Shown: positions 7,712 through 16,975, counted from the first letter of the stretch. The stretch is DNA of 43,095 nucleotides from Pirellula staleyi DSM 6068 (GCA_945870455.1 CAMBSL010000019.1:1-43095); one strand, 5' to 3'. Numbers and translations are program-made. Notes: generated by a model from the letters alone, not told the origin.

Positions 7712-8653
7712 CTAGGCGACGTCCATGACCATTGCACCGTGACGGAACGACCGAACCGGATCCTTCCAAGTGGGAATAAACTCTTGAGCGACGAAGCCTT
7801 GGTAGCCGGTCGCGAGGATGGCTTTCAAGATGGGGGGATAGTTGATCTCTTGCGACTCGTCCATTTCAGCCCGACCTGGATTGCCGGCGGTGTGATAGTG
7901 CCCGATCAAGGGATGATACTTTTCGATCCGGCGAATGACGTCGCCGTTCATGATCTGAACATGATAAATGTCGAAAAGCAGCTTGAAATTGGCTGAATCC
8001 ATGCGTTTGACTAAATCAATGCAGCGTTCGACATCGTCGCCGAAATAGCCTGGATGCCCCTTCATCGGGTGAGAGTCATCGCGTGAGTTTAGGTGTTCGA
8101 GGACCAAGGTTATGTTGTTCTTTTCGGCATGCTCGATGACTTTCTTCCAGCAATCGAGGCAGTTCGCTTCTGCGGTTGAGTCGAGCATGTTGGGACTACG
8201 CATTCCGGTGAACGTGATGACGCTAGGCGCACCAAACTGGACAGCCAAGTCGATACTTTGGCTCAACTTATCGATACACTCGCGGTGGTTGGCTGGGTTC
8301 ACTGGACCTGTTGCGAAACCATGGCTTCCGACCAATGCAATTTGGAGTCCCTTGGCTTTCGCCAGCGGGTAGAACTTGGCATCGATTCCCTCGATGGCCT
8401 CCAGGCCAATCTCAACGCAATGATCGATTAGTTCCGACTCGGGCATCGGTTTGAAGCACCAGCCCATAACCGATTGTCGGATGCGGCGATTCGTAATTTT
8501 AAAGCGGTCCGGAACGGAATCTTGAGGAACTTGAATTGGCATTGCTTGAATTGGTTTCGCATTCGTGGATGCCAACGTCGTGCCTGCCAGAACTGCGGCG
8601 CTGGCAAGGAGACTTCGACGTGATAATTGGCTGGGTTGCGGATTGGTTTGCAT
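7712..8653 (-). CDS. Tat-exported sugar phosphate isomerase/epimerase (hydroxypyruvate-isomerase-like TIM barrel)
   Basis: The reading frame opens at 8695, but ATG 8653 (MQTNPQPSQLSRRSLLASAA) puts a twin-arginine signal near the N-terminus; either start keeps the signal. The mature part is an AP-endonuclease-2-type TIM barrel. Likely metal ligands of this family are visible as LVLEHLN (Glu), LLFDIYHVQ (Asp/His), IGHYHTAGNPGR (His) and VAQEFIP (Glu). Known relatives isomerise hydroxypyruvate or epimerise small sugars; the substrate here is unknown. Planctomycetes hold many Tat-exported members of this family. Neighbours give no pathway hint: a pilus operon downstream and an unknown large protein upstream on the same strand (about 100 bp away). 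Confidence 0.85.
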   Translation of the reverse strand: MQTNPQPSQLSRRSLLASAAVLAGTTLASTNAKPIQAMPIQVPQDSVPDRFKITNRRIRQSVMGWCFKPMPESELIDHCVEIGLEAIEGIDAKFYPLAKAKGLQIALVGSHGFATGPVNPANHRECIDKLSQSIDLAVQFGAPSVITFTGMRSPNMLDSTAEANCLDCWKKVIEHAEKNNITLVLEHLNSRDDSHPMKGHPGYFGDDVERCIDLVKRMDSANFKLLFDIYHVQIMNGDVIRRIEKYHPLIGHYHTAGNPGRAEMDESQEINYPPILKAILATGYQGFVAQEFIPTWKDPVRSFRHGAMVMDVA

Positions 8654-8751
8654 GAGGGGACTTGTGGGGCTGAGTCGACGGATTGACTTTCGCATCCCAA
8701 TGTAGTGCGAGCAGGATCACGGAACAAGCAGCGGAGCAGCGTGCGCGAGAC

Positions 8752-10470
8752 CTAGACTTGTGGGTCCATCGCTTCGTCCGCAAGCTTTGAAAGTCTCGCC
8801 ACTACGTCTCGCTCCTCGAATAACACAAAAGAGTATTCACGTGACTTGCGGATCTTGTCCTGTTGTCTTTCCCGCAACAGCCTTTCATGATTCGAGAACG
8901 CCAAACGTTTTGGATCGAGGATGGCGTCTTCAATGCGGTGCTTGATTTGCACCATCTGTTGATGCCACGGTCGCTTGTTGCCTCGCGGCGGTATTTTCGA
9001 AAGCAATTGGGCATGTTCCTCGAACAGTCTACGGCACGGATCCAAGGATCGATCTAAAAACCGTTCAGGGGCCGAGCGAATCAATTGCAACTCTCGGAGA
9101 TTCTCCAACCAATCGCCATCGAATGACTCCTCCGACCGATCTTCTAACGGAAGATGTAGCGACGCCGAGCTGGTTAGGTAAACCGGCGCTTGGTGTATGC
9201 CTAACCATCGCGCGATGATTGCGTCTGTCAATTCGTCGTAGGTTCCACCACCTATTCCATGCACAAATAAATCCGCCACGAAACAACGGAGATACATGGT
9301 AGTCATCAACGCACGCGGTCGAATACAGATGCCGCTGTCCGCGATGTCCTGCCACACCGAGGTCAGTTTCGATTCATCCAGAGGCAACTCGACCGTGATC
9401 GTTCGCCGGTCCGGTACGGCATGATTGCATAGAATCAGCGACTCTCCACTGCCCTGAGCGATCCACAGACGTTGGCGATCAACCAAGGCTTCGCCCCCTT
9501 CGCGATAGATCCAAAATGGCAATTCGATGCAATGCCTTTCACGCTGCAACTCGATCACCGGCTGGACTGGATTGCGGATTCCGTGCCGCTCTCGATAGGC
9601 TGTTCGGCATTCATTGTAGGACAACCAAAGGTCCTCCGCATTTCGAACGCAATGGTGAACGAACATGCCAAAGGCGGGCTCCTGGCAAAGCCGCCCGAGC
9701 GGCACTTCCAAGTTGTGAATTCCATTATCGAGTTCGATGAGATGCCGAAACCGAGAGAAAGCGTCACTGAAATTCACGCAGTCGCGAATGCAGGTCTCCA
9801 ACAGCCTGGACCTTTCCACCAGTATCGATGTTTCCAATCCGCAACTCTCAAGCGATTCCGAAATCTGACGCTTCGTTTCTTGCCAAGCTTCGCTGCTCGA
9901 AAACTGTGTTCGAGTCGCATGCCATGACATCCTTGGTTGTGAATCCATTCGAATCGGCAACGGAACTGATTTTTGGAAATACTGTCGATGCGTTCGACCG
10001 TTGCTCATGGCATTGCTGCTACTCGGAACCCGCAAAGAATCGGAGCGAGCTGTGTCGTGGTCGATGATGACATGCAAGCTGGTCGAGCCCGTTTGTTGAC
10101 CAATTTTGGCAAGCAGGAAATTCTTGAACCAAACGCCGGGATGAAAGAGCTCGGGTTGATGCCCACCCAAAATGAGCTGTGACCTTTCTAACTCCACGCG
10201 TGTGTTGGAGCCAATCCGCGATGCCGCGAATCGCGATGCCGCAAATTCGGAGGTGTATTCGGAGGTGTATTCGGTGGCTGCTCGGATTGCCTCGTGTCGG
10301 GCATGATGGCGCAGGCGGATAACCCATTGGGGCGTGCCGGGGCTTTTGAAGATGGCGAGATTGCCGTCGATCAGGACTTGGGACTCTTTCGCCGATGGCC
10401 AACAAAGAAAGCGATTATTCTCTTTCGGAACTTTGAAGGACCGCTGGCCATTTCGGGCCAAGATAGACAC
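8752..10470 (-). CDS. Large protein of unknown function, faintly BshC-like
   Basis: The frame is open from 10554, which would overlap the preceding glycosyltransferase by 83 bp. I prefer GTG at 10470: it starts directly after that gene's stop, with GGGGA about 10 bases upstream, and gives 572 residues. No signal peptide or membrane helix is evident. Segments such as LGGHQPELFHPGVWFKNFLL, an Asp-His pair in VIIDHDTARSD, and PRALMTTMYLR followed by FVHGIGGGTYDELTD recall the layout of BshC, the proposed cysteine ligase of bacillithiol synthesis. The similarity is weak and length is near BshC (about 540). The C-terminal third has charged helices (LLRERQQDKIRKSREYS). It is probably translationally coupled to the glycosyltransferase. 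The function is unproven. Confidence 0.75.
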   Translation of the reverse strand: MSILARNGQRSFKVPKENNRFLCWPSAKESQVLIDGNLAIFKSPGTPQWVIRLRHHARHEAIRAATEYTSEYTSEFAASRFAASRIGSNTRVELERSQLILGGHQPELFHPGVWFKNFLLAKIGQQTGSTSLHVIIDHDTARSDSLRVPSSSNAMSNGRTHRQYFQKSVPLPIRMDSQPRMSWHATRTQFSSSEAWQETKRQISESLESCGLETSILVERSRLLETCIRDCVNFSDAFSRFRHLIELDNGIHNLEVPLGRLCQEPAFGMFVHHCVRNAEDLWLSYNECRTAYRERHGIRNPVQPVIELQRERHCIELPFWIYREGGEALVDRQRLWIAQGSGESLILCNHAVPDRRTITVELPLDESKLTSVWQDIADSGICIRPRALMTTMYLRCFVADLFVHGIGGGTYDELTDAIIARWLGIHQAPVYLTSSASLHLPLEDRSEESFDGDWLENLRELQLIRSAPERFLDRSLDPCRRLFEEHAQLLSKIPPRGNKRPWHQQMVQIKHRIEDAILDPKRLAFSNHERLLRERQQDKIRKSREYSFVLFEERDVVARLSKLADEAMDPQV

Positions 10471-10471
10471 G

Positions 10472-11224
10472 CTATGGACACTCCCCACCGCAATTGCTGG
10501 CTGGCTTAGGTAATGTGAAGCCTTGCGCGAGCATCGCCTGAACACTTTCGTCAATCACTTTGTTGTAATACGCGAGCCGAACACCACCATCGTCGAGTGC
10601 TCCGCCAAAGGATCGCTTCTCGTCTAGGTAGATCAGCGGTACCGGGACTTCCAATATCTTCATTCCCAGCATTGCCGCTTGAGCCCATAGCTCCAATGGC
10701 ATGGCATAGCCGTCCACCGTGATGTTAAATTGCTTCAACGAGGAAGTTCGATATGCTTTGAACCCGCAAAATGTATCGGTCAAGTTCCAATGGAACAAAT
10801 CGTTGATCGTCTTGGTAATTTGTTTGTTGATGAAGAGGCGTTGAGCGGGCGGGACACTATCTCCGTCATAGGTCTTCAAATAACGCGAACCCGACACGAT
10901 GTCCGCATTTTGACATGCGGAAACGAACCGAGGAATTCGCTGGGGTTGATGCTGCCCATCGCAGTCGAGTGTGACGACAAATTCGTAGCCCTCGTCGATC
11001 GCATATTGGAACGCGGTCCGCAGGGCAGCTCCGTACCCGCGATTCTTGTCATGATGAACCACTGCGATATCGGTGCGTTCGTCGAGCAATTCGCCAGTTC
11101 CATCGTTGGACCCATCGTCCACAGCTAGAACCTTGGGCGCGTACTTTAGTACCTCGTCGAGGACTTGGTCGACGTAGCCCACCTCATTATAGACAGGTAG
11201 TGCTGCTAACCATTGTTTACTCAT
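10472..11224 (-). CDS. Family 2 glycosyltransferase, dolichyl/undecaprenyl-phosphate mannose synthase-like
   Basis: ATG 11224 starts a 250-residue GT-A protein preceded by GAAGAAG; the frame also extends to a TTG at 11257. Motifs are LPVYNE (9-14), VDDGSNDGT (35-43), HHDKNRGYGAALRTAF and the metal-binding DxD in LDCDGQHQP (86-94), followed by SGSRY and CGFKAYR. These are typical of DPM1/DpgS-like enzymes that move a sugar from a nucleotide donor to a polyprenyl phosphate, or of related GT2 enzymes. No C-terminal membrane helices are present, so it is a soluble or peripheral form. The stop at 10472 abuts the GTG start of the next gene, suggesting a two-gene unit. Confidence 0.9.
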   Translation of the reverse strand: MSKQWLAALPVYNEVGYVDQVLDEVLKYAPKVLAVDDGSNDGTGELLDERTDIAVVHHDKNRGYGAALRTAFQYAIDEGYEFVVTLDCDGQHQPQRIPRFVSACQNADIVSGSRYLKTYDGDSVPPAQRLFINKQITKTINDLFHWNLTDTFCGFKAYRTSSLKQFNITVDGYAMPLELWAQAAMLGMKILEVPVPLIYLDEKRSFGGALDDGGVRLAYYNKVIDESVQAMLAQGFTLPKPASNCGGECP

Positions 11225-11257
11225 CTTCTTCACGTGCCCTAGACCCCCAAAGGTCAA

Positions 11258-11422
11258 ATCTACAGATTGCTTCGACAGGATTATCTGTTCATCAGGTCAA
11301 AAAGGCCTTTTGAACAGTGGCATTGTAGACCGAGGCAAGTTAAGGTCAACGATTTAGGGTTCAGACGTGGAAAATCATAGGTCGCAACTTATTCAAATTG
11401 CGGACTAGCCAAGCTTTTCGGG
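11258..11422. other. Short intergenic spacer
   Basis: This 165-bp gap separates two minus-strand genes. TTTTTGACCTGATG-like sequence read on the minus strand around 11292-11306 could be part of a promoter for the glycosyltransferase, but no full -35/-10 pair can be defended. Confidence 0.3.
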
Positions 11423-11797
11423 CTAGAGAGCTGCTGAGATTTTTTCGTCCATTGCGTCAATTGCATCGATTAATGCCACGGCGCTCGCATTTCGATCCGG
11501 CCGCGAGTATCCCAAGTCGCGGATAACTTCCAGTATTTCACTACAAGTAGGGAACATTCGGCCATTTTGTCTTTTGTAGGCGTCCATGGCTTGCATGAAC
11601 TCCACCTCGTCGCCTGAGTAATCCCGTTCGCAAGTGGTTGGGTCGATTTGGCGGCGGCGTTGTGTCTTGAGGTTTTTCTTTTCTTGAGCGATTATTGCTC
11701 GAACTTGCGCTTCATTTGCATCCGCCATCGTGCGACGATTGCCTCGGCGCCGGTCGACTGCAACGATTTGATCCCCTGCGTTTTCCGTTTTTGCCAT
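11423..11797 (-). CDS. Small hypothetical protein of a planctomycete type
   Basis: ATG 11797 (MAKTENAGDQ) gives 124 residues; an ATG two codons upstream (11803) is equally possible. The N-terminus is basic (VDRRRGNRRTMADANEA) and a charged helix follows (IAQEKKNLKTQRRRQ). The C-terminal half has a compact motif, MDAYKRQNGRMFPTCSEILE, then VIRDLGYSRP. I associate this KRxNxRxFPTxSExLEVxRxLGY pattern with short planctomycete hypotheticals often encoded singly. It is highly charged and has no cysteines beyond two and no membrane segment. The function is unknown; the basic N-terminus might bind nucleic acid. Confidence 0.75.
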   Translation of the reverse strand: MAKTENAGDQIVAVDRRRGNRRTMADANEAQVRAIIAQEKKNLKTQRRRQIDPTTCERDYSGDEVEFMQAMDAYKRQNGRMFPTCSEILEVIRDLGYSRPDRNASAVALIDAIDAMDEKISAAL

Positions 11798-12167
11798 TTT
11801 CAATACCCCGGATTTGCGAAAGCGAAGACTCCCACTTGGCAGTCTTCTCTGCCATTGAAATTCTACGCTAGCTTTCGACGCAACACCGGAAATCTTACCC
11901 AGGCCGCAAGGATTGCCAATGCTTTTGGCGGATTATGCGGATTGTGCAGGCCGAGTCATTTTGCCTAAAGGTTCCCAGCCGCGAATCGCTTGCCAATTCA
12001 GGAGAACTGGGAGTTTGCGATGACTGCAAAGTCTTTGACGGATAGACCGAAAGATCTGAGGGTTCCGCCACTTACGGTTCGATCAATATTTCTGAGTAGC
12101 GAAACAAACCGGCCAAAAGAAGCGTCGACGCTCGTTGCCACCGAGACTTGCTAAAGGAAATGTATTC
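11798..12167. other. Divergent intergenic region, no gene seen
   Basis: This 370-bp gap lies between divergently transcribed genes and so should hold both promoters. TTTGACGGATAGACC (around 12035) contains a possible -35, but spacing to a -10 is unclear. The only clear regulatory sequence is AAAGGAAATG just before the start at 12168. No RNA gene or repeat was recognised. Confidence 0.4.
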
Positions 12168-13238
12168 ATGCCAGCGATAGCCAATTCGACTCAAGCACCC
12201 AATAGAGCGACTTTTGCGAAAACGCTTACCCGAATGTACTTCGGCTTGAGCTTAGCTGCTGGAGTCCTCTGCTGCCCACTCAATGCTCTTGGGCAGCAAT
12301 GCGACCGATGCGCTGCGCTTCAAACCGGAACGCTTGACCCTAGTTGCGGTTGCGAGCCATCTGTCCCGGCCGGCAACTCCCACACCAGATGCGCCGTCCA
12401 GTGCGTCCCAAAATCTTCGTTTGCCGAAAAATTCTTGAAGCGTCTGGACGAACTAGGCGACAGCATGGAAGGAAGGAGCATGCAGTCTGGCCGACAATGC
12501 AATCGCATCCATGTTAGATCGAATTCCGACTGCGCACCGGCCGCGGCTCCCGCGTCAAGCTGCTGTCAAAACAACCGCTCAAATCCAGACGCTGCTTATC
12601 TCTATCCAGTCAATCCGAACAAGCATGCGAATGGTTCCTTGGGTGATCAACAAGCTGTACCGCCGACCACCGAGACGCCGATTGCTCCTTCAACGGATTG
12701 TCCGCAAGCAGGCGTCCCAGCGGAAAAGGCTCCCGCAAACAATTCATTCGATTTAAAGTCTCTCCCAACTCCTCCAAGGCGTCTGCCAGCGGACGACCAC
12801 GTCCCGTCCATACCAACTCCGTCGAACGCGTTGCCTGGACTTGATAAGTCATCGCTCCCGGATGTCTTGATCGATCCTTTCAAAGACGACCCGAGCGCCG
12901 CACGGTCGCTCCGAAAACGTGGCGTGTCGTTGACGAGCGACATGCAATCGGCAAAATCTTTCGTACTCGCGCGGGGAAAAAAGCCGCTCAACCAGAATTC
13001 TGCGATTTCCCAATCCGAAGCCCCCGCTAAACTCACTGCGGAACAGCGCACCGCACCAAGCATTCAATTCGAAGCGATGGAACCCGTCGCGACGACATCC
13101 AACGAGGCTCCCACGGTTGAGCCGACTTCGTTTTGGGATTTGCGTCCCTTAGTCATATCGCCTCGTCGCGATGTCCGATCAACGGATCAAGAAAACGCAC
13201 CGCGCGTTCGAAGAACACAAGTTCCGCAAAAGCGATGA
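12168..13238 (+). CDS. Secreted Cys-rich hypothetical protein
   Basis: ATG 12168 follows a purine-rich AAAGGAA site; the frame is also open back to 12135. The 356-residue product has a signal peptide (basic start, then MYFGLSLAAGVLCCPLNALG) with cleavage probably near GQQ. A cysteine cluster follows (CDRCAALQ, then DPSCGC, then CAVQC, residues about 45-80), with another pair in PASSCCQNN. The rest is Pro/Ser/Ala-rich and probably disordered, with patches such as SLPDVLIDPFKDDPSAARSL. No family is recognised. Its neighbour is the convergent MoxR gene. It may be a cell-surface or periplasmic protein; the cysteines suggest disulfides or metal binding. Confidence 0.75.
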   Translation: MPAIANSTQAPNRATFAKTLTRMYFGLSLAAGVLCCPLNALGQQCDRCAALQTGTLDPSCGCEPSVPAGNSHTRCAVQCVPKSSFAEKFLKRLDELGDSMEGRSMQSGRQCNRIHVRSNSDCAPAAAPASSCCQNNRSNPDAAYLYPVNPNKHANGSLGDQQAVPPTTETPIAPSTDCPQAGVPAEKAPANNSFDLKSLPTPPRRLPADDHVPSIPTPSNALPGLDKSSLPDVLIDPFKDDPSAARSLRKRGVSLTSDMQSAKSFVLARGKKPLNQNSAISQSEAPAKLTAEQRTAPSIQFEAMEPVATTSNEAPTVEPTSFWDLRPLVISPRRDVRSTDQENAPRVRRTQVPQKR

Positions 13239-13305
13239 CAGTGACGGAGCTGTGCGCCGCGAATCAAATGAAATCCTTGGAGTGCACTTGCTAGTTTCCA
13301 GCGAC

Positions 13306-14262
13306 TCAAGCTTTCGGCTCTTCGAGAGTTGGGACCGCAATCTCGGCAACGATACTATCCAAGATTTGTTCGCTTGTCATTCGACGCAACCGGCTCTCCG
13401 GCCTCAAGATCAATCGGTGAGCCATGACAGGTGCCAGGATCTTCTTTACGTCATCGGGTTGAACATAGTTGCGGCCGCGAATCGCCGCCATGGCCTGCGA
13501 CGCGCGAAAGATGGCAATCGTGGCGCGCGGTCCTCCACCCAACGCCAAGTCGGAATGCGACCTGGTTTCATGCACGATCTGCAACATGTATTGCCGCACC
13601 TTAGAATCGACGTAGACTTGTTTAACAAGCTGTTGCACTTGAACGATTTCATCCACGCCAATGACACTGGTCAACGAATGGATGGGGTGTTCACGTTCGA
13701 GCATCTGCAACATTTTCAGCTCTTCCTCCATGGATGGGTAGCCGAGCGTGAACTTCATAAAGAATCGGTCGAGTTGGGCTTCCGGCAACGGAAAGGTCCC
13801 TTCGTGATCGATCGGGTTTTGTGTCGCAATGACCAAGAATGGATTGGGAAGCTTGTGCGTGACCCCATCAATTGTCGCGCACGATTCGGCCATCGCTTCG
13901 AGCAACGATGATTGCGCTCGCGGTGTGGTTCGGTTGATTTCGTCCGCCAACAGAATATTGGTAAACAAAGGACCGGGTCTAAATTCAAACTCGCTCGACT
14001 TTTGATTGAAGATGGCTGCCCCAGTGATGTCGCTCGGCAAAAGATCCGGCGTACATTGGACTCGCTTGAAAATGCAGCCAACACTGGCCGCCAGCGCTCG
14101 TGCCAGCATCGTCTTGGCGACTCCAGGCACATCTTCGAGCAGGATGTGTCCGCCGGAAAACCAGGAGACCAAGGACAAAACAAGTTGTTTGCGTTTGCCG
14201 ACGATCACCTTCTCAATGTTGGCGATGATTCGCTTGGACGATTCGTGAACCAATTGCGACAT
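13306..14262 (-). CDS. MoxR-family AAA+ ATPase
   Basis: The frame opens at 14346, but ATG 14262 (MSQLVHESSKRIIANIEKVI) gives the family N-terminus and 318 residues. Motifs are VGKRKQL (21-27), Walker A as GVAKT within LLEDVPGVAKTMLARALA (41-58), LLPSDITG (74-81), Walker B LLADEIN (104-110), the sensor ATQNPIDHEGTFPLPEAQLDRF (147-168) and a C-terminal lid with ATIAIFRASQAMAAIRGR. MoxR ATPases act as chaperones that mature or regulate partner complexes, often with DUF58 and von Willebrand factor A proteins encoded next door. No such partners are adjacent here: tsaE lies upstream and a convergent secreted protein downstream. Confidence 0.93.
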   Translation of the reverse strand: MSQLVHESSKRIIANIEKVIVGKRKQLVLSLVSWFSGGHILLEDVPGVAKTMLARALAASVGCIFKRVQCTPDLLPSDITGAAIFNQKSSEFEFRPGPLFTNILLADEINRTTPRAQSSLLEAMAESCATIDGVTHKLPNPFLVIATQNPIDHEGTFPLPEAQLDRFFMKFTLGYPSMEEELKMLQMLEREHPIHSLTSVIGVDEIVQVQQLVKQVYVDSKVRQYMLQIVHETRSHSDLALGGGPRATIAIFRASQAMAAIRGRNYVQPDDVKKILAPVMAHRLILRPESRLRRMTSEQILDSIVAEIAVPTLEEPKA

Positions 14263-14367
14263 GCGTCGATAACTCAACCAAAAAGGAAAAGGGGGCGTGA
14301 AAGCGAGCGACCGTAAAGTCTGTACCGGTAATCTGCCAACAAGCATAAACCAAGCGAACTGCCGTTT

Positions 14368-14877
14368 CTACGACCCTATGGCGATCCATTCGCGGAGAAT
14401 CGCCTGAGCGCGCTGACCGCTTGCCTCACACTGGATCTTCCTTGCAGCCTGATCGTTAGCGACTTCGAAGTGCAAACGGAGCGTATTGCGTGGCAGTAGC
14501 GCTGGAAAACGGTCCGCCCATTCTAGGATGGTCACGGCTTCTGAATCCATCATTTCTTCGATTCCAAGCTCAAGCATTTCCTCCTCGTCGCCGATGCGAT
14601 AGGCGTCTAGATGAAAGATCGGAGGTTGGCTTGCATATTGATGAACGAGCATGAACGTCGGGCTGCTAATCGTTTGTCCCGGCGCACCCAGCGCCATCGC
14701 AAAGTAACGTGTCCATTGCGTTTTGCCAGCCCCTAACGTGCCGGACAAGGCGATCGTCAACGGCGTTCGAACCATCGATGCCAGTTGCTCTGCGAACGCT
14801 TGACAGTCCACCAAGTCATCGATCGAAATCTCGGCAACGTGAAGTTCAAGGTTGGATGAGACAAGTTGAATGGACAC
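14368..14877 (-). CDS. tsaE: tRNA threonylcarbamoyladenosine biosynthesis ATPase TsaE
   Basis: The 169-residue protein matches TsaE (YjeE) in length and motifs. Walker A is GTLGAGKT (46-53), followed by the switch-like TISSPTFMLVHQY (69-81), the conserved HLDAYRI (89-95) and the E(L)GIEEMMDSEAVTILEWADRF stretch with its catalytic-type Glu/Trp (EW, about 118-119). TsaE works with TsaB and TsaD to make N6-threonylcarbamoyladenosine at A37 of ANN-decoding tRNAs; tsaB and tsaD are not in the window. It reads on the minus strand between the ABC-F gene and moxR, about 105 bp before the MoxR start. Nothing suggests loss of function. Confidence 0.93.
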   Translation of the reverse strand: MSIQLVSSNLELHVAEISIDDLVDCQAFAEQLASMVRTPLTIALSGTLGAGKTQWTRYFAMALGAPGQTISSPTFMLVHQYASQPPIFHLDAYRIGDEEEMLELGIEEMMDSEAVTILEWADRFPALLPRNTLRLHFEVANDQAARKIQCEASGQRAQAILREWIAIGS

Positions 14878-14896
14878 GATATTTTTCTAGAACGCG

Positions 14897-14926
14897 TTGC
14901 TCCCCTCGCTCCGAATCGGGGCGAGG
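14897..14926. repeat. GC-rich hairpin between ABC-F and tsaE genes
   Basis: CCTCGCTCCGA (14904-14914) pairs with TCGGGGCGAGG (14916-14926) with a single T/G wobble. The 15-mer TTGCTCCCCTCGCTC at 14897-14911 recurs exactly on the opposite strand at 22206-22220, beside a REP-like element. No T-tract follows on the minus strand, so it is better seen as a repeat than a canonical terminator. Confidence 0.5.
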
Positions 14927-14979
14927 AGGAGAAAAATCTGGGCGCTTGCTCGCAAGCCATATGGCATCGGGGTGACTCT

Positions 14980-16866
14980 TCAAAATCCTTCTAATTGTTC
15001 TTGCAGTTCGGACCAACGCATTTCGGCGGACTCCAGCTCGGTCGTCACTTGCGTAAGCTCCTCGTGCAATTTCATAGCCGCGATCGCTTCGGTCGAATGC
15101 ATCAATTGTTCGTTAAGTGTCTTCTTCTGCGCATCGAGTCTGGCAATTAACTTTTCTAACTGGTTCACTTCTTTTTTGATGACGCGTTCGTCATTTGCCA
15201 AGATATCTTGCTTTTGTGCGGAAATCTTGCCTCGATCTTTACCGGTTGCGTTTGGCTTCGCACTGGCGATTGGCTTCGCACTGGCGATTGGCTTTGCGAT
15301 GGCGTTTGGCTTTGCACTGGAACTTGCGGGCGCTTTGCTTGGGCTGCGAGCACCCGTCCCTTTCCGTTCGTTTTCGACGGCGTCGATTTCTTTGTTGACC
15401 ATATACAAATAAGCGTCGTAGTCGCCGCGATAATTGACGACGGTTCCGTCCTTGACTTCGACAATGCTGGAGGCCACTCGCTTCATGAAATGCCGATCGT
15501 GCGATGTAAAGATGACGGTCCCCTTGTAGTCGATGAGGGCGTCAGCCAACGCTTCGACCGTCTCGACGTCCAAGTGATTACCCGGTTCGTCGAGCACGAG
15601 GATATTGCATTTACCGAGCAGCAGCGTTGCCATACAGAGTCTTGCGCGTTCACCTCCGCTCAAAACCGAAATCTTTTTTCGCACCGCTTCGCCGCGAAAG
15701 AGCATTGCACCTGCCACATCTAAAACGGTTTGAGTCTTGGTGCCCGGGACCGCTTCGTATTCAAGATACTCCAAGACCGTTTTCTGATCTGGCAAACTCG
15801 TGTAAACGTGCTGTGCGTAAGTTCCGATTTCGCAGCCGAATCCCCACCGAACATCACCGCCGACGGGTTGCAGCGACCTGACCAACGTTCTCAGCAAGGT
15901 CGTTTTTCCTTGACCGTTGTCACCCACGATCGCAGCTCTCGAACCATGTTCAATCTCCAAATCGATTCCCTTGGCGACAGCTCGATCGTCGTAACCGATA
16001 GCTAGATCCTTGCAACGAACGGCTGGCCCTTTCCGCGGTTCGACCATCGGAGCGCGGATTGTGGCTCGCGCTTGCTCGGCTTGGATATCGATGAACTCCA
16101 AACGATCGAGCATCTTGCTCTTGGACTTTGCCCGAGTCGCGGTGCTAGCTCGGGCGCGGTTCTTGTCGACGAACTCTTGAAGCTGCTTTCGCTTGACTTC
16201 CGTGGCAGCGTTGACGCGTTGGTTATGCTCCGCAAGTTCGGCTTGATAGACCAAGAAGTCATCGACCTTGCCTGGATACATCGTCAATTTACCCGACGAC
16301 AAATCGAGCGTTGACTCACAGGTTGCACCTAGGAAGGCTCGATCGTGGGAGACGATCAAACAAGCCTCTCGGAAGTCTCGCAGGAAATGCTCGAGCAGAA
16401 TCTGCGTTCGCAAGTCCAGGAAGTTGGTCGGTTCGTCTAGCAGCAGCAAATTCGGCTCGTGCAAAAGCAACGCAGCGAGCTTCACCCGAGTTTGCCAACC
16501 ACCGGAAAGTTCACCCACCGGTCCGTCAAGGTATTTTCCCTTGAGTTCGAACTGACCCGCAACTTCGCCACACTTCCAATCGGGCTGTTCGCTGTCCCGC
16601 ATCAGAAACTCCAGTGAAGTCTCGCCTGGCAAGAATGGGTCGTGCTGCCGAAGATAACCCAACTTTAGCTTCGGGTGCCGGATGATCGTGCCGGTGTCGA
16701 GTTCCTCGTCTCCCAAGATGCATCGAAGCAAAGTGGACTTGCCCGCACCGTTTCGGCCCATAAATCCAACTTTGGTATCGCTGGTGATGGTGCACTCTGC
16801 GTTGTCTAGCAAAACTTGGTCGCCGTAGCGTTTGTTGGCATCGCGAATCTGCAAAAGGACGGACAT
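14980..16866 (-). CDS. ABC-F family ATPase (ribosome-associated, Uup/EttA-like)
   Basis: The 628-residue protein contains two ABC domains without membrane segments. The first has Walker A GRNGAGKST (37-45), signature LSGGWQTRVKLAALLL and Walker B LLLLDEPTNFLD. The second has GDNGQGKTTLL, signature LSGGERARLCMATLL and LVLDEPGNHLD. Between them is the charged linker typical of ABC-F (about residues 215-275, EVKRKQLQEFVDKNRARAST). A C-terminal coiled coil (KKEVNQLEKLIARLDAQKK) resembles the Uup/YbiT C-terminal domain. ABC-F proteins act on stalled or specialised ribosomes. A low-complexity tract (ASAKPIASAKPNATGK) before the coiled coil is encoded by direct repeats near 15245-15320. It is divergent from recR. 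Confidence 0.92.
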   Translation of the reverse strand: MSVLLQIRDANKRYGDQVLLDNAECTITSDTKVGFMGRNGAGKSTLLRCILGDEELDTGTIIRHPKLKLGYLRQHDPFLPGETSLEFLMRDSEQPDWKCGEVAGQFELKGKYLDGPVGELSGGWQTRVKLAALLLHEPNLLLLDEPTNFLDLRTQILLEHFLRDFREACLIVSHDRAFLGATCESTLDLSSGKLTMYPGKVDDFLVYQAELAEHNQRVNAATEVKRKQLQEFVDKNRARASTATRAKSKSKMLDRLEFIDIQAEQARATIRAPMVEPRKGPAVRCKDLAIGYDDRAVAKGIDLEIEHGSRAAIVGDNGQGKTTLLRTLVRSLQPVGGDVRWGFGCEIGTYAQHVYTSLPDQKTVLEYLEYEAVPGTKTQTVLDVAGAMLFRGEAVRKKISVLSGGERARLCMATLLLGKCNILVLDEPGNHLDVETVEALADALIDYKGTVIFTSHDRHFMKRVASSIVEVKDGTVVNYRGDYDAYLYMVNKEIDAVENERKGTGARSPSKAPASSSAKPNAIAKPIASAKPIASAKPNATGKDRGKISAQKQDILANDERVIKKEVNQLEKLIARLDAQKKTLNEQLMHSTEAIAAMKLHEELTQVTTELESAEMRWSELQEQLEGF

Positions 16867-16975
16867 GGCAACCGGTGAAAAAGGGACAGTTCAGGAAAAG
16901 TTTGCTTAGCGTTCAAAATCGCTTGTGATATGTTATCAACACACGCGACGGTTACCAAGGAGAACTTTGCACGAC

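Noticed and set aside
13171-13911. Plus-strand frame of 246 codons opposite moxR
   Set aside because: It lies almost fully antisense to the MoxR gene, whose motifs are complete.
14897-14926. Intrinsic terminator after the ABC-F gene
   Set aside because: The stem has no T-tract on the minus strand and shares a 15-mer with another locus, so it was called a repeat.
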